This document shows, piece by piece, positions 1 through 6,789 of a DNA stretch of 11,226 nucleotides. How positions within the stretch are numbered: position 1 is the stretch's first letter; every line of letters begins with the position of its first letter. A program made the translations under genes and the position numbers. Source of the stretch: Acidobacteriaceae bacterium (lineage in GTDB: Bacteria; Acidobacteriota; Terriglobia; Terriglobales; Acidobacteriaceae); contig PMOF01000094.1 in the NCBI GenBank assembly GCA_003162495.1, positions 1 to 11,226 of the forward strand. The letters run 5' to 3'. The notes under the pieces were generated by a model. The model was not told the origin of the DNA and made no database searches. It saw only the letters and a list, made by a program, of their open reading frames with translations.

Positions 1-245
1 TCGAGATTGATGACCGCATATTCGGTGCGGAAGATGTTGGTAAAGCCGCGCTTGGGAAGCCGGCGATGCAGCGGCATCTGGCCGCCCTCAAAGCCGCGCA
101 TTAAGCTCGAGCCGGTGCGCGAACCCTGGCCTTTGTGCCCTCGGGTTGAGGTTTTGCCCATGCCGGATCCCATACCCCGGCCCACACGCTTGCTCCCAGT
201 GTTGGCTTTCTTGGGCGCACGTAAATTCGATAGATTCTTTGCCAT
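1..245 (-). CDS. rplO: 50S ribosomal protein L15, N-terminal 81 codons (runs off window)
   Basis: Large-subunit protein L15, a late-assembling 50S protein contacting 23S rRNA. The reading frame starts at an ATG at 245 and is still open at base 1. The protein opens [20 protein letters not shown] and continues with the Gly-rich, basic segment typical of the family ([20 protein letters not shown]), then [15 protein letters not shown], which is the family hallmark. A GAGG ribosome binding site lies about six bases upstream of this ATG. The start is preferred over one further upstream in a different frame because the L15 motifs are in this frame. It is the last gene of the visible run, after rpmD; secY usually follows but is outside the window. 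The C-terminal half is missing only because the window ends. Confidence 0.97.
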   Translation of the reverse strand, partial: MAKNLSNLRAPKKANTGSKRVGRGMGSGMGKTSTRGHKGQGSRTGSSLMRGFEGGQMPLHRRLPKRGFTNIFRTEYAVINL

Positions 246-310
246 GATTTTCCTCGCTGTAGCGCCGTCGGAATTTTCTTACTCCGCCGACTCGCGTTGT
301 GATGCAACCC

Positions 311-404
311 CTAGCTGCTAGCTTTCAGCTTCTAGCTCATCGCACTGGCACCAAATTCATTGGCTCAGCAAGGACTGCTAGGAGCTAGAGGCTAGTAGCT
401 AGCC
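311..404. repeat. Heptamer repeat A1, bipartite inverted array between rpmD and rplO
   Basis: Left arm 311-338 is four 7-base units of the form YYAGCYN. Right arm 377-404 is four units of the form GCTAGNN. The spacer 339-376 is 38 bases and unrelated to the other spacers. The reverse complement of the right arm matches the left arm at 21 of 26 positions with the heptamers in register, so the transcript could form a long imperfect stem. The right arm runs over the rpmD stop codon (399-401), so the repeat itself supplies the TAG and one to two preceding bases. The function is unknown. Confidence 0.85.
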
Positions 405-605
405 TTCGAGTATCCGAACCAGGTGCGGTATGGTCTTCACCATGCCGCGAATCGATTCGTTATCCACGCGCTCGACAATCTGATTGAGCCGCGTAAAGCC
501 CAGCCCCTTGACCACCGCTTTATGCTTGAACGGCGTGGAGTTCTTGGAGCGGTAGTACTCAATGCGAATCATCCCAATCTTCTTGGTATCTTTGGTTTTC
601 GCCAT
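399..605 (-). CDS. rpmD: 50S ribosomal protein L30
   Basis: Small 50S protein of 68 residues, close to the usual 58-65. The core reads [20 protein letters not shown], then [20 protein letters not shown] and a C-terminal strand ending VRILEG; the [12 protein letters not shown] block is diagnostic. The ATG lies three bases after the rpsE stop, and its ribosome binding site GGAGGAG sits inside the last codons of rpsE, so translation is probably coupled to S5. L30 is not universal in bacteria and its presence here is a mild lineage marker. The TAG stop lies inside the downstream heptamer array, which suggests that the repeat grew up to, or into, the gene end. Confidence 0.96.
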   Translation of the reverse strand: MAKTKDTKKIGMIRIEYYRSKNSTPFKHKAVVKGLGFTRLNQIVERVDNESIRGMVKTIPHLVRILEG

Positions 606-608
606 GGC

Positions 609-1118
609 CTACATCTCCTCCACGGTCTTGCCGCGCATGGTGGCGACAGCCGCCCGGTCGCGCAACTGCACCAGCGCATCGAACGTCGCCTTGACGACGT
701 TGTGCGGATTGGGCGAGCCCAGGCTCTTGGTGAGCACATTCTGCACACCGGCCGAGGTCATTACCGCGCGCACCGCGCCGCCGGCGATCACTCCAGTGCC
801 CTCGGGGGCCGGCTTGAGCAGCACCTGGCCGGAGCCAAAGCGCCCCAGCACCTGGTGTGGAATTGTGGTTTCGGTCAGGTTCACCCGAACCAGATTTTTC
901 TTGGCCGACTCGATTCCCTTGCGAATCGCCTGGGGAACCTCCTTGGCCTTGCCGGAACCGTGGCCCACCACTCCGGCAGCGGCGTCACCCACCACCACCA
1001 GCGCGGCAAACGACATGTTCTTGCCGCCCTTCACCACTTTGGTCACACGATTGATGGCCACCACCTGATCCTTCAGGTTGTACTGGTTGGCATCGAGTTT
1101 CTTTTTCAGAATCGTCAT
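609..1118 (-). CDS. rpsE: 30S ribosomal protein S5
   Basis: 30S protein S5 (169 residues) at the decoding side, involved in accuracy and mRNA entry. The N-terminal double-stranded-RNA-binding-like domain is seen in [20 protein letters not shown] followed by LVVVGD and [13 protein letters not shown]; the C-terminal domain has [18 protein letters not shown] and the end [17 protein letters not shown]. In the loop after VVVGD the family usually has Gly-rich GNGHVGYG; here it is AAAGVVGHG, a small departure that may be lineage-specific. The ATG at 1118 has only a purine-rich GAGAG stretch upstream. It precedes rpmD by three bases and is separated from rplR by heptamer array A2. Confidence 0.97.
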   Translation of the reverse strand: MTILKKKLDANQYNLKDQVVAINRVTKVVKGGKNMSFAALVVVGDAAAGVVGHGSGKAKEVPQAIRKGIESAKKNLVRVNLTETTIPHQVLGRFGSGQVLLKPAPEGTGVIAGGAVRAVMTSAGVQNVLTKSLGSPNPHNVVKATFDALVQLRDRAAVATMRGKTVEEM

Positions 1119-1143
1119 TGCTCTCTCGTCTCTTCTTGAGCCG

Positions 1144-1244
1144 CTAGCCTCTAGCTCTTAGCTTCTAGCTGATCTCGTGGTTGCCACGTTTGTCCAGTTA
1201 CCTCGATAAGCTAGCAGCTAGAAGCTGGCGGCTAGTAGCTGCCA
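1144..1244. repeat. Heptamer repeat A2, bipartite inverted array between rplR and rpsE
   Basis: Left arm 1144-1171 is exactly four heptamers, all with AGC at positions 3-5. Right arm 1210-1244 is five heptamers, all beginning GCT. The spacer 1172-1209 is 38 bases, the same length as in A1 but with unrelated sequence. Reverse-complemented right arm and left arm agree at 21 of 26 positions. The right arm ends at the base next to the rplR stop codon (1245-1247). There is no open reading frame of note and no poly-T tract, so it does not look like an ordinary intrinsic terminator. Confidence 0.87.
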
Positions 1245-1595
1245 TTAGAACTCCAACCCTGCTTCGCGGGCCGCATCGGCCAGCGCCTTGATGCGCCCGT
1301 GATAAAGGTAGCCGCCGCGATCGAAGACCACCTTCTTGATGCCCTGTTTCACGGCCAGCTCGGCAACGGCCTTGCCGATCTCTTTGGCCGCGGCCACATT
1401 GCCGCCGGTCTTCAACTTAATGGAAGAGGCCGAAACCAGCGTCTCGCCCTTCTGGTCGTCGATCACCTGCGCGTAAATGTGGTTCAGCGAGCGGTAAACG
1501 TTCAGCCGCGGCCGCACCTCGGTGCCCGTCATCTTGCGACGGATGCGGTCGTGAATGCGCTGGCGGATTGCGTTCCTCTTGGTCTGCGTAATCAT
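1245..1595 (-). CDS. rplR: 50S ribosomal protein L18
   Basis: 5S rRNA-binding 50S protein, 116 residues, the normal length. Recognised by the basic N-terminus ([20 protein letters not shown]), the strand [17 protein letters not shown], and the C-terminal block [19 protein letters not shown] followed by [11 protein letters not shown], which is the L18 signature. With L5 (rplE, also in this window) it forms the 5S RNP of the central protuberance. The start at 1595 gives the canonical N-terminus. The flanking gaps are unusually long: array B1 lies upstream toward rplF and array A2 directly touches the TAA stop. Confidence 0.97.
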   Translation of the reverse strand: MITQTKRNAIRQRIHDRIRRKMTGTEVRPRLNVYRSLNHIYAQVIDDQKGETLVSASSIKLKTGGNVAAAKEIGKAVAELAVKQGIKKVVFDRGGYLYHGRIKALADAAREAGLEF

Positions 1596-1650
1596 GGTCT
1601 CTCGTTCCTATCAGCGGAGCCGCCCTGCGTCCCCGTTCGGTTGTTTTTTA

Positions 1651-1744
1651 GGGATTCGGGACTGGGGACTAAGGGACTAAGGAGAAGATGAATCTGCGAA
1701 TCTCCGCGACGAACTAGTCCCTGTTCCCTTAGTCCCTGGTCCCT
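1651..1744. repeat. Heptamer repeat B1, bipartite inverted array between rplF and rplR
   Basis: Left arm 1651-1679 is made of GGGATTC, GGGACTG and GGGACTA-type units. Right arm 1716-1744 is made of AGTCCCT, GTTCCCT and GGTCCCT-type units, which are the reverse complement type. Each arm contains one extra base (1672 and 1730) that shifts the 7-base phase once. The spacer of about 36 bases (1680-1715) is unrelated to the others. The array ends a few bases before the rplF stop codon at 1752. It is the same design as family A with a different heptamer. Confidence 0.83.
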
Positions 1745-1751
1745 GCCTTTC

Positions 1752-2291
1752 TTACTTCGCGCCCGTCTTGCCGGCCTTCTTCTTCAGCTTCTCGTCTGAG
1801 TAACGCACACCTTTGTTCTTGTAAGGATCGGGCTTGCGCAGCGAGCGCATGTCAGCCGCCACCTGGCCCACCTTTTGCCGGTCGATGCCGGAAACAGTCA
1901 AGTGGGTCTGCTTGGGATCGACAGCCACCTCAATGCCCGAAGGTAGCGGAACCTCGATCTGGTGCGAGTAGCCCAGCGTGAAAACGACCGTTCCCTTGCC
2001 CTTCAATTCGGCGCGGTAACCGATGCCCACAATGTCCAGCTCGCGCTTCCAACCTGTGGTGACGCCGTGAACGGCGTTGAACACCAACGCCCGGGTCAGC
2101 CCATGCACCGCAGCGTATTTGTCGGCCGAGCGATTCACGTGCAGTTCCCCGCCCACGGTTGCGAGAGAGATGCCCTCGGCGATCAGCGCCGAAACTTTCC
2201 CCTTGGGCCCCTCGACCAGAACGGTATTGCCCTCGACCCTATACTTCACGCCCGCGGGCAGCGGGATCGGCTTCTTTCCAATGCGCGACAT
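1752..2291 (-). CDS. rplF: 50S ribosomal protein L6
   Basis: 50S protein L6 (179 residues, usual length) located near the factor-binding site and the sarcin-ricin loop. The start [15 protein letters not shown] is the canonical N-terminus. Two alpha/beta L6 domains can be followed: residues about 1-82 and 83-179. The second carries [16 protein letters not shown] and the near-universal C-terminal motif [16 protein letters not shown] with a Lys-rich tail ending GKTGAK. An AAGGA ribosome binding site precedes the ATG by about nine bases. The upstream neighbour is rpsH across a 154-base gap with short palindromes; the downstream neighbour is rplR across array B1. Confidence 0.97.
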   Translation of the reverse strand: MSRIGKKPIPLPAGVKYRVEGNTVLVEGPKGKVSALIAEGISLATVGGELHVNRSADKYAAVHGLTRALVFNAVHGVTTGWKRELDIVGIGYRAELKGKGTVVFTLGYSHQIEVPLPSGIEVAVDPKQTHLTVSGIDRQKVGQVAADMRSLRKPDPYKNKGVRYSDEKLKKKAGKTGAK

Positions 2292-2405
2292 GAATTCAAT
2301 CCTTCTTCTGGCTTGCGAGTCCCGCCAAAGTTACTCTGGAGTTCCACTGTAGCCTGCCGGAGCAGCGCCCCAGCCAAACCAATCGCTTAATAACCGACGA
2401 GGCAC

Positions 2406-2445
2406 GTCCGGACACGCCGAAGGCGATTGCCTGGACGGCCAGTCC
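2406..2445. other. Cluster of short palindromes after the rpsH stop codon
   Basis: In the 154-base gap between rplF and rpsH, three short hairpin-forming palindromes lie directly after the rpsH stop (read on the minus strand): GGAC/GTCC at 2433-2445 with a 5-base loop, CGCC/GGCG with a 3-base loop at 2415-2425, and the perfect palindrome GTCCGGAC at 2406-2413. There is no T-run after them in the direction of transcription, so an intrinsic terminator is not supported. The rest of the gap (2292-2405) shows nothing recognisable apart from the rplF ribosome binding site. Confidence 0.5.
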
Positions 2446-2841
2446 TTACCACACTTCGCAGAGCAGCTCGCCGCCCACGCCTTCGCGGCGCGCCTGACGG
2501 CCGGTCATCACGCCCTTGGGCGTCGTCATAATTGAAATGCCTAGGCCGCCCTGAACGCGCTTGATCTCGTCGCGGCCGATGTATACACGGCAGCCGGGAC
2601 GCGAGATGCGCGCCAGATCGCGGATGGCCGCTTCTGCGCCGCCATACTTCAGATACACGCGCAGAACCTGCTTGCCTTCCTCTTCCTGTGTCTTGTAGTT
2701 CGAGATATAGCCCTCCTCTTTGAGGATGCGGGCAATCTCGGTCTTCAGCTTCGAAGCCGGAACATCCAGCTTCTGATGACGCGCCCGGATTGCGTTCCGG
2801 ATCCGCGCCAGAAAATCGGCTACTGGGTCAGTCAGACTCAT
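2446..2841 (-). CDS. rpsH: 30S ribosomal protein S8
   Basis: 30S protein S8 (131 residues, normal length), a primary binder of the central domain of 16S rRNA and, in E. coli, the translational repressor of the spc operon. The N-terminus MSLTDPVADFLARIRNAIRA and the C-terminal block TTPKGVMTGRQARREGVGGE followed by LLCEVW are family signatures. An AAGGAG ribosome binding site precedes the ATG at 2841. In E. coli S8 binds an operator at the start of rplE; I could not identify an equivalent by eye. Array C1 lies between rpsN and this gene. Confidence 0.97.
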   Translation of the reverse strand: MSLTDPVADFLARIRNAIRARHQKLDVPASKLKTEIARILKEEGYISNYKTQEEEGKQVLRVYLKYGGAEAAIRDLARISRPGCRVYIGRDEIKRVQGGLGISIMTTPKGVMTGRQARREGVGGELLCEVW

Positions 2842-2918
2842 TCCTTCTCCTTCATTCCCCGTTCGCTCCCTGTTTTCCTTGCTCCGGATCCAGGGAGAAC
2901 CAGCGGGAATGCATACTA

Positions 2919-3030
2919 CAGTGATCAGTGGTCAGTGATTAGTGGTCAGCAGCGAACCGTTTGGTCCTCACCGATGCGGCCAGTTCAGGCATGAATCAAC
3001 TGACCACTGTTCACTATCCACTAGCCACTG
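2919..3030. repeat. Heptamer repeat C1, bipartite inverted array between rpsN and rpsH
   Basis: Left arm 2919-2946 is four heptamers (CAGTGAT, CAGTGGT and TAGTGGT forms), all with AGTG at positions 2-5. Right arm 2999-3026 is four heptamers beginning ACT and ending in C, plus a partial ACTG to 3030. The spacer 2947-2998 is 52 bases and unique. The reverse complement of the right arm matches the left arm at 24 of 31 positions, and the mismatches fall almost only on the variable heptamer positions. The right arm ends six bases from the rpsN stop at 3036. Confidence 0.86.
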
Positions 3031-3035
3031 TTTTG

Positions 3036-3221
3036 CTACCAGCTCGACTTGACGACGCCGGGAATCTCACCCTTGAGCGCCAGCCCCCGGAAACACAAGC
3101 GGCAAACGCCAAACTTGCGCAAAAATCCTCGCGGCCGTCCGCAGAGCTGGCACCGGTTGTGCTTGCGGCAGCTGAACTTCGGCTTCCGCGCGTCTTTCAC
3201 CCTTTTTGCAGTGGTTGCCAT
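3036..3221 (-). CDS. rpsN: 30S ribosomal protein S14, zinc-binding (type Z)
   Basis: Short 61-residue S14 of the 30S head. The zinc ligands are visible as C24-x2-C27 ([10 protein letters not shown]) and C40-x2-C43 ([12 protein letters not shown]), followed by the conserved end [13 protein letters not shown]. Length and four cysteines place it in the zinc-containing class (also called rpsZ), as opposed to the roughly 100-residue cysteine-free form. An additional cysteine at residue 18 lies outside the motif. A GAGG site is five bases upstream of the ATG, and only 16 bases separate it from rplE. Zinc-dependent S14 can be replaced under zinc starvation in some bacteria; no second copy is in this window. 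Confidence 0.97.
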   Translation of the reverse strand: MATTAKRVKDARKPKFSCRKHNRCQLCGRPRGFLRKFGVCRLCFRGLALKGEIPGVVKSSW

Positions 3222-3237
3222 AAATCCTCAAATCCCC

Positions 3238-3786
3238 TTACGCGCCCTGGCGGAACGGCATGCCGAAATGCGCCAGCAACGCCCTCGCCTGGTTGTCGTC
3301 CTTGGCCGTGGTCACGATGGTGATGTTCATGCCCTTCAGCTTCTCCACTTTGGAATAATCGATCTCAGGAAAAATCAACTGATCGCGCAGGCCAAGTGTG
3401 TAGTTGCCGCGTCCGTCGAAACTCTTTGTCGATACGCCCCGGAAGTCGCGCACTCGTGGCAGCGCCGTTGAAATCAGGCGGTCAAGAAACTCATACGCCT
3501 TCTCGTTGCGCAGCGTGACCATGGCCCCGATTGACATGCCCGCTCTCACCTTGAAGGCTGCAATCGATTTCTTGGCCTTGGTGGTCACCGGCTTCTGCCC
3601 GGCAATCAACGCCAGGTCGTTCACCAGCGGATCAAGCAGCTTGGTGTTGCCCGTGGCCTCGCCCAGACCCATATTGATCACGATCTTGTCCAGCTCCGGC
3701 ACCGCCATTGCATTGTCAAGACCCAGCTCCTTCTGCAGAGCCTTCTTGATCTCCTTGTGATACTTCTCTTTCAATCTTGCTGCCAT
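3238..3786 (-). CDS. rplE: 50S ribosomal protein L5
   Basis: 5S rRNA-binding protein of the central protuberance, 182 residues, the usual length. Diagnostic segments are [16 protein letters not shown] (residues 29-44), [19 protein letters not shown] (63-81), and [20 protein letters not shown] with the C-terminal [20 protein letters not shown]. It partners with L18 on 5S rRNA. The ATG at 3786 is preceded by an AUAGGAA-type site. The 126-base gap to rplX upstream contains palindromes, described separately; the downstream rpsN follows closely and is probably co-translated. Confidence 0.97.
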   Translation of the reverse strand: MAARLKEKYHKEIKKALQKELGLDNAMAVPELDKIVINMGLGEATGNTKLLDPLVNDLALIAGQKPVTTKAKKSIAAFKVRAGMSIGAMVTLRNEKAYEFLDRLISTALPRVRDFRGVSTKSFDGRGNYTLGLRDQLIFPEIDYSKVEKLKGMNITIVTTAKDDNQARALLAHFGMPFRQGA

Positions 3787-3855
3787 GTTCCTATGCTCTC
3801 TTTCTTCCGGCCCTCGGATTGGCTCGCATTTTCCGGCCGTTTACCGTTGCGGAAG

Positions 3856-3912
3856 GCGCTTGCCGCACGGGCGGAAGCGCTGCGCGCCTCATCCCAGCGG
3901 GCTCAAGTCCCG
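3856..3912. other. Paired hairpins after the rplX stop codon
   Basis: Between rplX and rplE (gap 3787-3912) two palindromes follow the rplX stop. The first is CGGG/CCCG around 3898-3912, directly next to the stop codon at 3913. The second is a stronger one at 3856-3880: GCGCTT pairs with AAGCGC, then after a one-base bulge CCGC pairs with GCGG around a 4-base ACGG loop, ten pairs in total. No T-run follows in the transcribed direction. It may act as an mRNA processing or stability element, or be a dispersed REP-like repeat; neither can be decided from the window. Confidence 0.55.
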
Positions 3913-4239
3913 TTACTTCTTAGTTGGCAAGGTCTGCCCGCATTTCTTGCAGACGCGCACCTTGTGGTCGCCTTCAACCTTGTATCCCACGCGCACCGGG
4001 CCGCAGTTGGCGCACACCAGCATCACGTTCGAGACATCGATGGGCGATTCCTGCTCTGCGATGCCGCCCTTGGTGCGCTGTCCCTGCTTGCTCGAAACCG
4101 TCTTCTTGACCACCCGCACGTGCTCCACAAGCACCGTGCCCTTGTCCGGAAACACGCGCAGCACGCGGCCCGTTTTGCCCCGGTCCGAGCCCGTGAGCAC
4201 CTTGACCGTATCGTTGCGATGAATATTCAAACTCGGCAT
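3913..4239 (-). CDS. rplX: 50S ribosomal protein L24 with C-terminal zinc ribbon
   Basis: Assembly-initiating 50S protein L24, 108 residues. The KOW domain is at about residues 7-42 (HRNDTVKVLTGSDRGKTGRV, then LRVFPDKGTVLVEHV). The family motif SPIDVSNVMLVC follows. The C-terminus carries two CxxC pairs, C76-x2-C79 and C97-x2-C100, predicting a zinc ribbon that many but not all bacterial L24 proteins have. The ATG at 4239 is chosen over an in-frame start 28 codons upstream, because that stretch reads through heptamer array C2 and lacks L24 similarity, while GGAGAG sits just before the chosen ATG. Confidence 0.96.
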   Translation of the reverse strand: MPSLNIHRNDTVKVLTGSDRGKTGRVLRVFPDKGTVLVEHVRVVKKTVSSKQGQRTKGGIAEQESPIDVSNVMLVCANCGPVRVGYKVEGDHKVRVCKKCGQTLPTKK

Positions 4240-4253
4240 CTTCTCTCCAAAAA

Positions 4254-4403
4254 CAGTGGTTAGTGTTGAGTGATTAGTGGCCAGATTTTCAACTGGTACA
4301 GGCAACACAGCTGCACTGACCAATTACTTCTTTCAGGCCACTAAGACTGATCACAGACCATTGCCGTTCCTAATCACTAACCACTAATCACTGACCACTG
4401 CCG
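4254..4403. repeat. Heptamer repeat C2, bipartite inverted array between rplN and rplX
   Basis: Left arm 4254-4281 is four heptamers, each with AGTG at positions 2-5. Right arm 4369-4403 is five heptamers of ACTAATC / ACTGACC type. A more decayed extension of the right arm can be traced inward to about 4346 (ACTGATC, ACAGACC). Spacer length is about 87 bases, or 64 if the decayed units are counted as arm. The reverse complement of the right arm matches the left arm at 24 of 31 positions. The right arm ends on the base next to the rplN stop codon (4404-4406). Confidence 0.85.
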
Positions 4404-4775
4404 TTAAACCACTTCCGGGGCCAGCGAAACAATTTTCAAAAACTTCTTCTCGCGCAGTTCGCGGGCCACCGGCCCGAAGACGCGCGTTCCCACCGGCTCG
4501 CGTGCATCGTCGATTACGACCGCCGCGTTCTCATCAAACCGGATATAGGTGCCGTCGCGCCTACGGTATTCCTTGCGGGTGCGGACGATCACCGCCTTCA
4601 CCACTTTGCCCTTCTTGACCGTGCCGTCCGGCGAGGCTTCCTTGACCGCCGCGGTCACTACGTCGCCGAGGCCGGCCTTCTTGCCCAGTCCGCCGCCCAG
4701 CGGCAGAATCACTTGCAGCTTGCGCGCGCCGGAGTTGTCGGCCACCGCGAGCATGGTTCTCATTTGCACAGCCAT
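4404..4775 (-). CDS. rplN: 50S ribosomal protein L14
   Basis: 50S protein L14 (123 residues, typical 122) that binds helix 95 of 23S rRNA, contributes to an intersubunit bridge and is the docking site of the silencing factor RsfS. Signatures are [20 protein letters not shown] near the N-terminus, the strand [20 protein letters not shown], and [11 protein letters not shown] then [14 protein letters not shown]. The ATG at 4775 has AAGGAG about nine bases upstream. rpsQ ends 26 bases upstream, so this is one of the few ordinary-sized gaps; the downstream gap is filled by array C2. Confidence 0.97.
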   Translation of the reverse strand: MAVQMRTMLAVADNSGARKLQVILPLGGGLGKKAGLGDVVTAAVKEASPDGTVKKGKVVKAVIVRTRKEYRRRDGTYIRFDENAAVVIDDAREPVGTRVFGPVARELREKKFLKIVSLAPEVV

Positions 4776-4801
4776 GGGTTCTTCTCCTTAACTCGCTCCG
4801 G

Positions 4802-5140
4802 TTAGCTTGCGGCCTTGATTTCTGTTTTCGGTTCGGCGTCCTCGATCTGACCAAGGGCCGAGCGCCGCACAATCTCTTCGAGCGACCACCGCTTCAACTT
4901 GCTCAAGGGGCGCGTCTCCCGGATGCGCACCACGTCGCCCATGCGCGCCGAGCTCTGCTCGTCGTGGGCATAAAACTTCTTGGTCGAGCGCACGATTCGC
5001 TTGTACTTGGCATGAGCCTTGCGCATTTCGACTTCGACCACAATCGTCTTCTGCATCTTGGTCGAGACCACATTGCCGACCTTCTCATTGCGCCGCGCGC
5101 CCGTCCCCGGTGCGTGCACTGCCTCTGTAGTCGCCGCCAT
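4802..5140 (-). CDS. rpsQ: 30S ribosomal protein S17, with terminal extensions
   Basis: 16S rRNA-binding protein with an OB fold. The core [20 protein letters not shown], then [20 protein letters not shown] and [19 protein letters not shown], is a clear S17. The protein is 112 residues where 80-90 is usual; the surplus is about 20 residues at the N-terminus (Ala/Thr/Gly-rich) and 15-20 at the C-terminus. The ATG at 5140 directly abuts the TAA of rpmC, which supports this start and translational coupling. A later internal start would remove the N-terminal extension but has no equally good context. Confidence 0.95.
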   Translation of the reverse strand: MAATTEAVHAPGTGARRNEKVGNVVSTKMQKTIVVEVEMRKAHAKYKRIVRSTKKFYAHDEQSSARMGDVVRIRETRPLSKLKRWSLEEIVRRSALGQIEDAEPKTEIKAAS

Positions 5141-5389
5141 TTATCGGGCTCCTTTGCTGGTTGTTTCCGCAACCTTGCTATCCGCGGCCGCGCCGCGAAT
5201 GCTCAACGCGCGCTCTTTGGCCACGGTCTTGATCTGAGCAATCTCCTTGCGCAACTGGCGGAGCTTCTTCACTCCGTCGTTCTGCCCCAGGGAAACCTGA
5301 AAGCGAAGCCGGAAAAGCTGCTCGGAGGTTGTCTTCTCCTGGTGCTGCAATTCTTCGTCGCTCAAATTGCGAATCTTCTCGAGTTCCAT
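5141..5389 (-). CDS. rpmC: 50S ribosomal protein L29
   Basis: Two-helix 50S protein near the peptide exit tunnel, a contact point for trigger factor and SRP. Residues 1-62 carry the family pattern: ELEKIRNLSDEELQ, EQLFRLRFQVSLGQ and KKLRQLRKEIAQIKTVAKER. About 20 Ala/Thr/Lys residues follow, making it 82 residues where 60-70 is usual. The ATG at 5389 is preferred over an in-frame start at 5503: the extra 38 codons read through an intergenic hairpin and show no L29 similarity. The stop codon directly adjoins the rpsQ start. Confidence 0.95.
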   Translation of the reverse strand: MELEKIRNLSDEELQHQEKTTSEQLFRLRFQVSLGQNDGVKKLRQLRKEIAQIKTVAKERALSIRGAAADSKVAETTSKGAR

Positions 5390-5459
5390 CTCTGTTTCTC
5401 TCTCCGCCGCCTGCACGCCCAATTCGGCGCAGCGCGTCAACCTTCTAAAAACTGGGTGC

Positions 5460-5494
5460 CCCATCCTTTCCGCGCTGTTTGCGGAAAGGGTGGG
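5460..5494. repeat. Strong REP-like palindrome between rplP and rpmC
   Basis: Stem 5460-5473 (CCCATCCTTTCCGC) faces 5481-5494 (GCGGAAAGGGTGGG) around a 7-base loop. All 14 positions pair on the plus strand if one T·G wobble is allowed; on the rpl mRNA (minus strand) that position is an A·C mismatch. It lies eight bases from the rplP stop codon and no T-run follows, so it is more like an extragenic palindrome or an mRNA stability element than a terminator. The remainder of the 113-base gap (5390-5459) is featureless. Confidence 0.75.
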
Positions 5495-5502
5495 AGACCA
5501 CA

Positions 5503-5940
5503 CTACTTCGCCGCGGCGACTACTTTTTCGGCGCCCGGCCGCATCACGAACTTGGTCCTCAGCGGCAGCTTGTTTGAAGCCAGCCGCATGGCTTCCTGCG
5601 CAATCTCCGGAGCCACCCCTTCCATTTCGAAAAGGATCTTGCCCGGCCGCACCACCGCGACCCAGTGGTCCAGCGCGCCCTTGCCCGAGCCCATGCGGAC
5701 TTCGGCCGGCTTTTTGGTGATCGGTTTATCCGGGAACAGGCGCAGCCAGATCTTGCCGCCGCGCTTGATGAAGCGGGTCATGGCGATGCGGCTGGCCTCG
5801 ATCTGCCGGTCGGTGATGTAACCGCACTCCAGCACCTTCAACCCGTATTCGCCGAACGACAGCGAGGAGCCGCGCCACGCCTTGCCGCGGCGTTTGCCCT
5901 TCTGCTGCTTGCGAAACTTCACCTTCTTTGGCATCAACAT
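5503..5940 (-). CDS. rplP: 50S ribosomal protein L16
   Basis: 50S protein L16, important for A-site tRNA positioning and late assembly. Protein of 145 residues. The N-terminus [20 protein letters not shown] is canonical. The block [20 protein letters not shown] (residues 78-97) contains the arginine (R82) that corresponds to the one hydroxylated in E. coli L16, but the family MGKGKG is MGSGKG here. The end [15 protein letters not shown] is slightly longer than usual. The ATG at 5940 is chosen because in-frame codons further upstream run through heptamer array B2; a GAGG site is about 11 bases upstream. Confidence 0.96.
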   Translation of the reverse strand: MLMPKKVKFRKQQKGKRRGKAWRGSSLSFGEYGLKVLECGYITDRQIEASRIAMTRFIKRGGKIWLRLFPDKPITKKPAEVRMGSGKGALDHWVAVVRPGKILFEMEGVAPEIAQEAMRLASNKLPLRTKFVMRPGAEKVVAAAK

Positions 5941-5962
5941 AGCGAAAAACCTCGAAAAGACA

Positions 5963-6100
5963 GGGAATAGGGAATAGGGATTAGGGACTAGCTTCATCCC
6001 GTCGCGATTCGCTTCCCGGTCTGCGTAGTGCAAACCTCAACAACCAACAATCAATCTACCGGCAATTGGAACCCCTATTCCCTGGTCCCTATTCCCTGCT
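5963..6100. repeat. Heptamer repeat B2, bipartite inverted array between rpsC and rplP
   Basis: Left arm 5963-5990 is four exact 7-base units (GGGAATA, GGGATTA and GGGACTA forms). Right arm 6073-6100 is four units of CCCTATT / CCCTGGT / CCCTGCT form. Reverse complement of the right arm matches the left arm region at 23 of 26 positions, the best pairing of any array here. The spacer 5991-6072 is 82 bases, with no gene and no other recognisable element. The right arm ends one base from the rpsC stop (6102-6104). Confidence 0.88.
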
Positions 6101-6101
6101 T

Positions 6102-6770
6102 CTAGAACACCGACGTGCCGACGGGCGGATTCTGACGCCGCTTCTGCTCATAGATGTCGCCGCGATAGATCCACGTCTTCACGCCGATCACGCCATACGT
6201 TGTATGCGCCTCGGTAAACCCGTAATCGATATCGGCGCGCAGCGTGTGCAGCGGCAAACGCCCCTGCAGGTACCACTCCGAGCGGGCGATTTCATTGCCG
6301 TTCAGCCGGCCCGATACACGCACCTTGATGCCCTTGCAGCCGAAGCGCAGCGCCGAGTCCACACTTTTTCTCATCGCGCGGCGGAAGCTGACGCGCTTTT
6401 CCAGTTGCAGCGCGATGTTCTCTGAAACCAGTTGCGCGTCCAGCTCCGGCTTGTTCACTTCGATGATGTCGATGAACACGTCGCGGTTGGTGCGCTTGCC
6501 GAGCTCGGTCTTGAGCTTCTCGATCTCCGCGCCCTTGCGGCCGATCACGATGCCAGGCCGGGCGGTGCGGATCAAAAAGCGCAGCTTATTGCCGGGTCGC
6601 TCGATCTCGACCGAGCTCACGCCTGCGGCCTTCAGCTTCTCGCGCAACTCAGCCTTCAGCTTCACGTCCTCGACCAGGAGCTTCGAATAGTCGCGCTCAG
6701 AGAACCAGCGCGAACGCCACGGCTTGTTCACTCCCAGCCGAAATCCGTAAGGATGGACTTTCTGTCCCAT
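6102..6770 (-). CDS. rpsC: 30S ribosomal protein S3
   Basis: 30S protein at the mRNA entry channel, 222 residues. The N-terminus [18 protein letters not shown] is canonical. A type II KH domain is marked by [16 protein letters not shown] (GRKG at 77-80). FRRAMRK at 129-135 corresponds to the basic patch linked to mRNA helicase activity in E. coli S3. The C-terminal domain has [18 protein letters not shown] and [28 protein letters not shown] site precedes the ATG, and rplV ends 19 bases upstream. No unusual residues are seen. Confidence 0.98.
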   Translation of the reverse strand: MGQKVHPYGFRLGVNKPWRSRWFSERDYSKLLVEDVKLKAELREKLKAAGVSSVEIERPGNKLRFLIRTARPGIVIGRKGAEIEKLKTELGKRTNRDVFIDIIEVNKPELDAQLVSENIALQLEKRVSFRRAMRKSVDSALRFGCKGIKVRVSGRLNGNEIARSEWYLQGRLPLHTLRADIDYGFTEAHTTYGVIGVKTWIYRGDIYEQKRRQNPPVGTSVF

Positions 6771-6789
6771 ATGCTTCCTCTCAAAACCT

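Noticed and set aside
423..1139. Long plus-strand open frame opposite rpsE and rpmD
   Set aside because: It lies antisense to two clearly conserved ribosomal genes, has no recognisable domain, and its His/Leu-rich content follows from the opposite-strand codons.
1144..1244. Insertion sequence or MITE with transposase-type ends
   Set aside because: No target-site duplication or transposase is visible and spacers do not resemble each other; the arms are tandem heptamers instead of unique terminal inverted repeats. A non-classical mobile element is not excluded.
1651..1744. Inverted heptamer arms read as intrinsic terminators
   Set aside because: No T-run follows the arms in the transcribed direction, loops are very large, and essential genes continue downstream.
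2919..3030. Heptamer arrays read as a CRISPR array
   Set aside because: Units are 7 bases, directly adjacent and degenerate, with one large spacer between inverted arms; CRISPR repeats are longer, direct and regularly spaced.
4964..5821. 285-codon plus-strand open frame opposite rpsQ, rpmC and rplP
   Set aside because: It is a shadow of three real genes and the REP-like hairpin in a GC-rich sequence; no family motif and no ribosome binding site.
5941..6033. Upstream in-frame extension of L16
   Set aside because: The extra codons read through heptamer array B2 and give a Pro/Tyr/Phe-rich stretch unlike any L16; the canonical MLMPKK start is at 5940.
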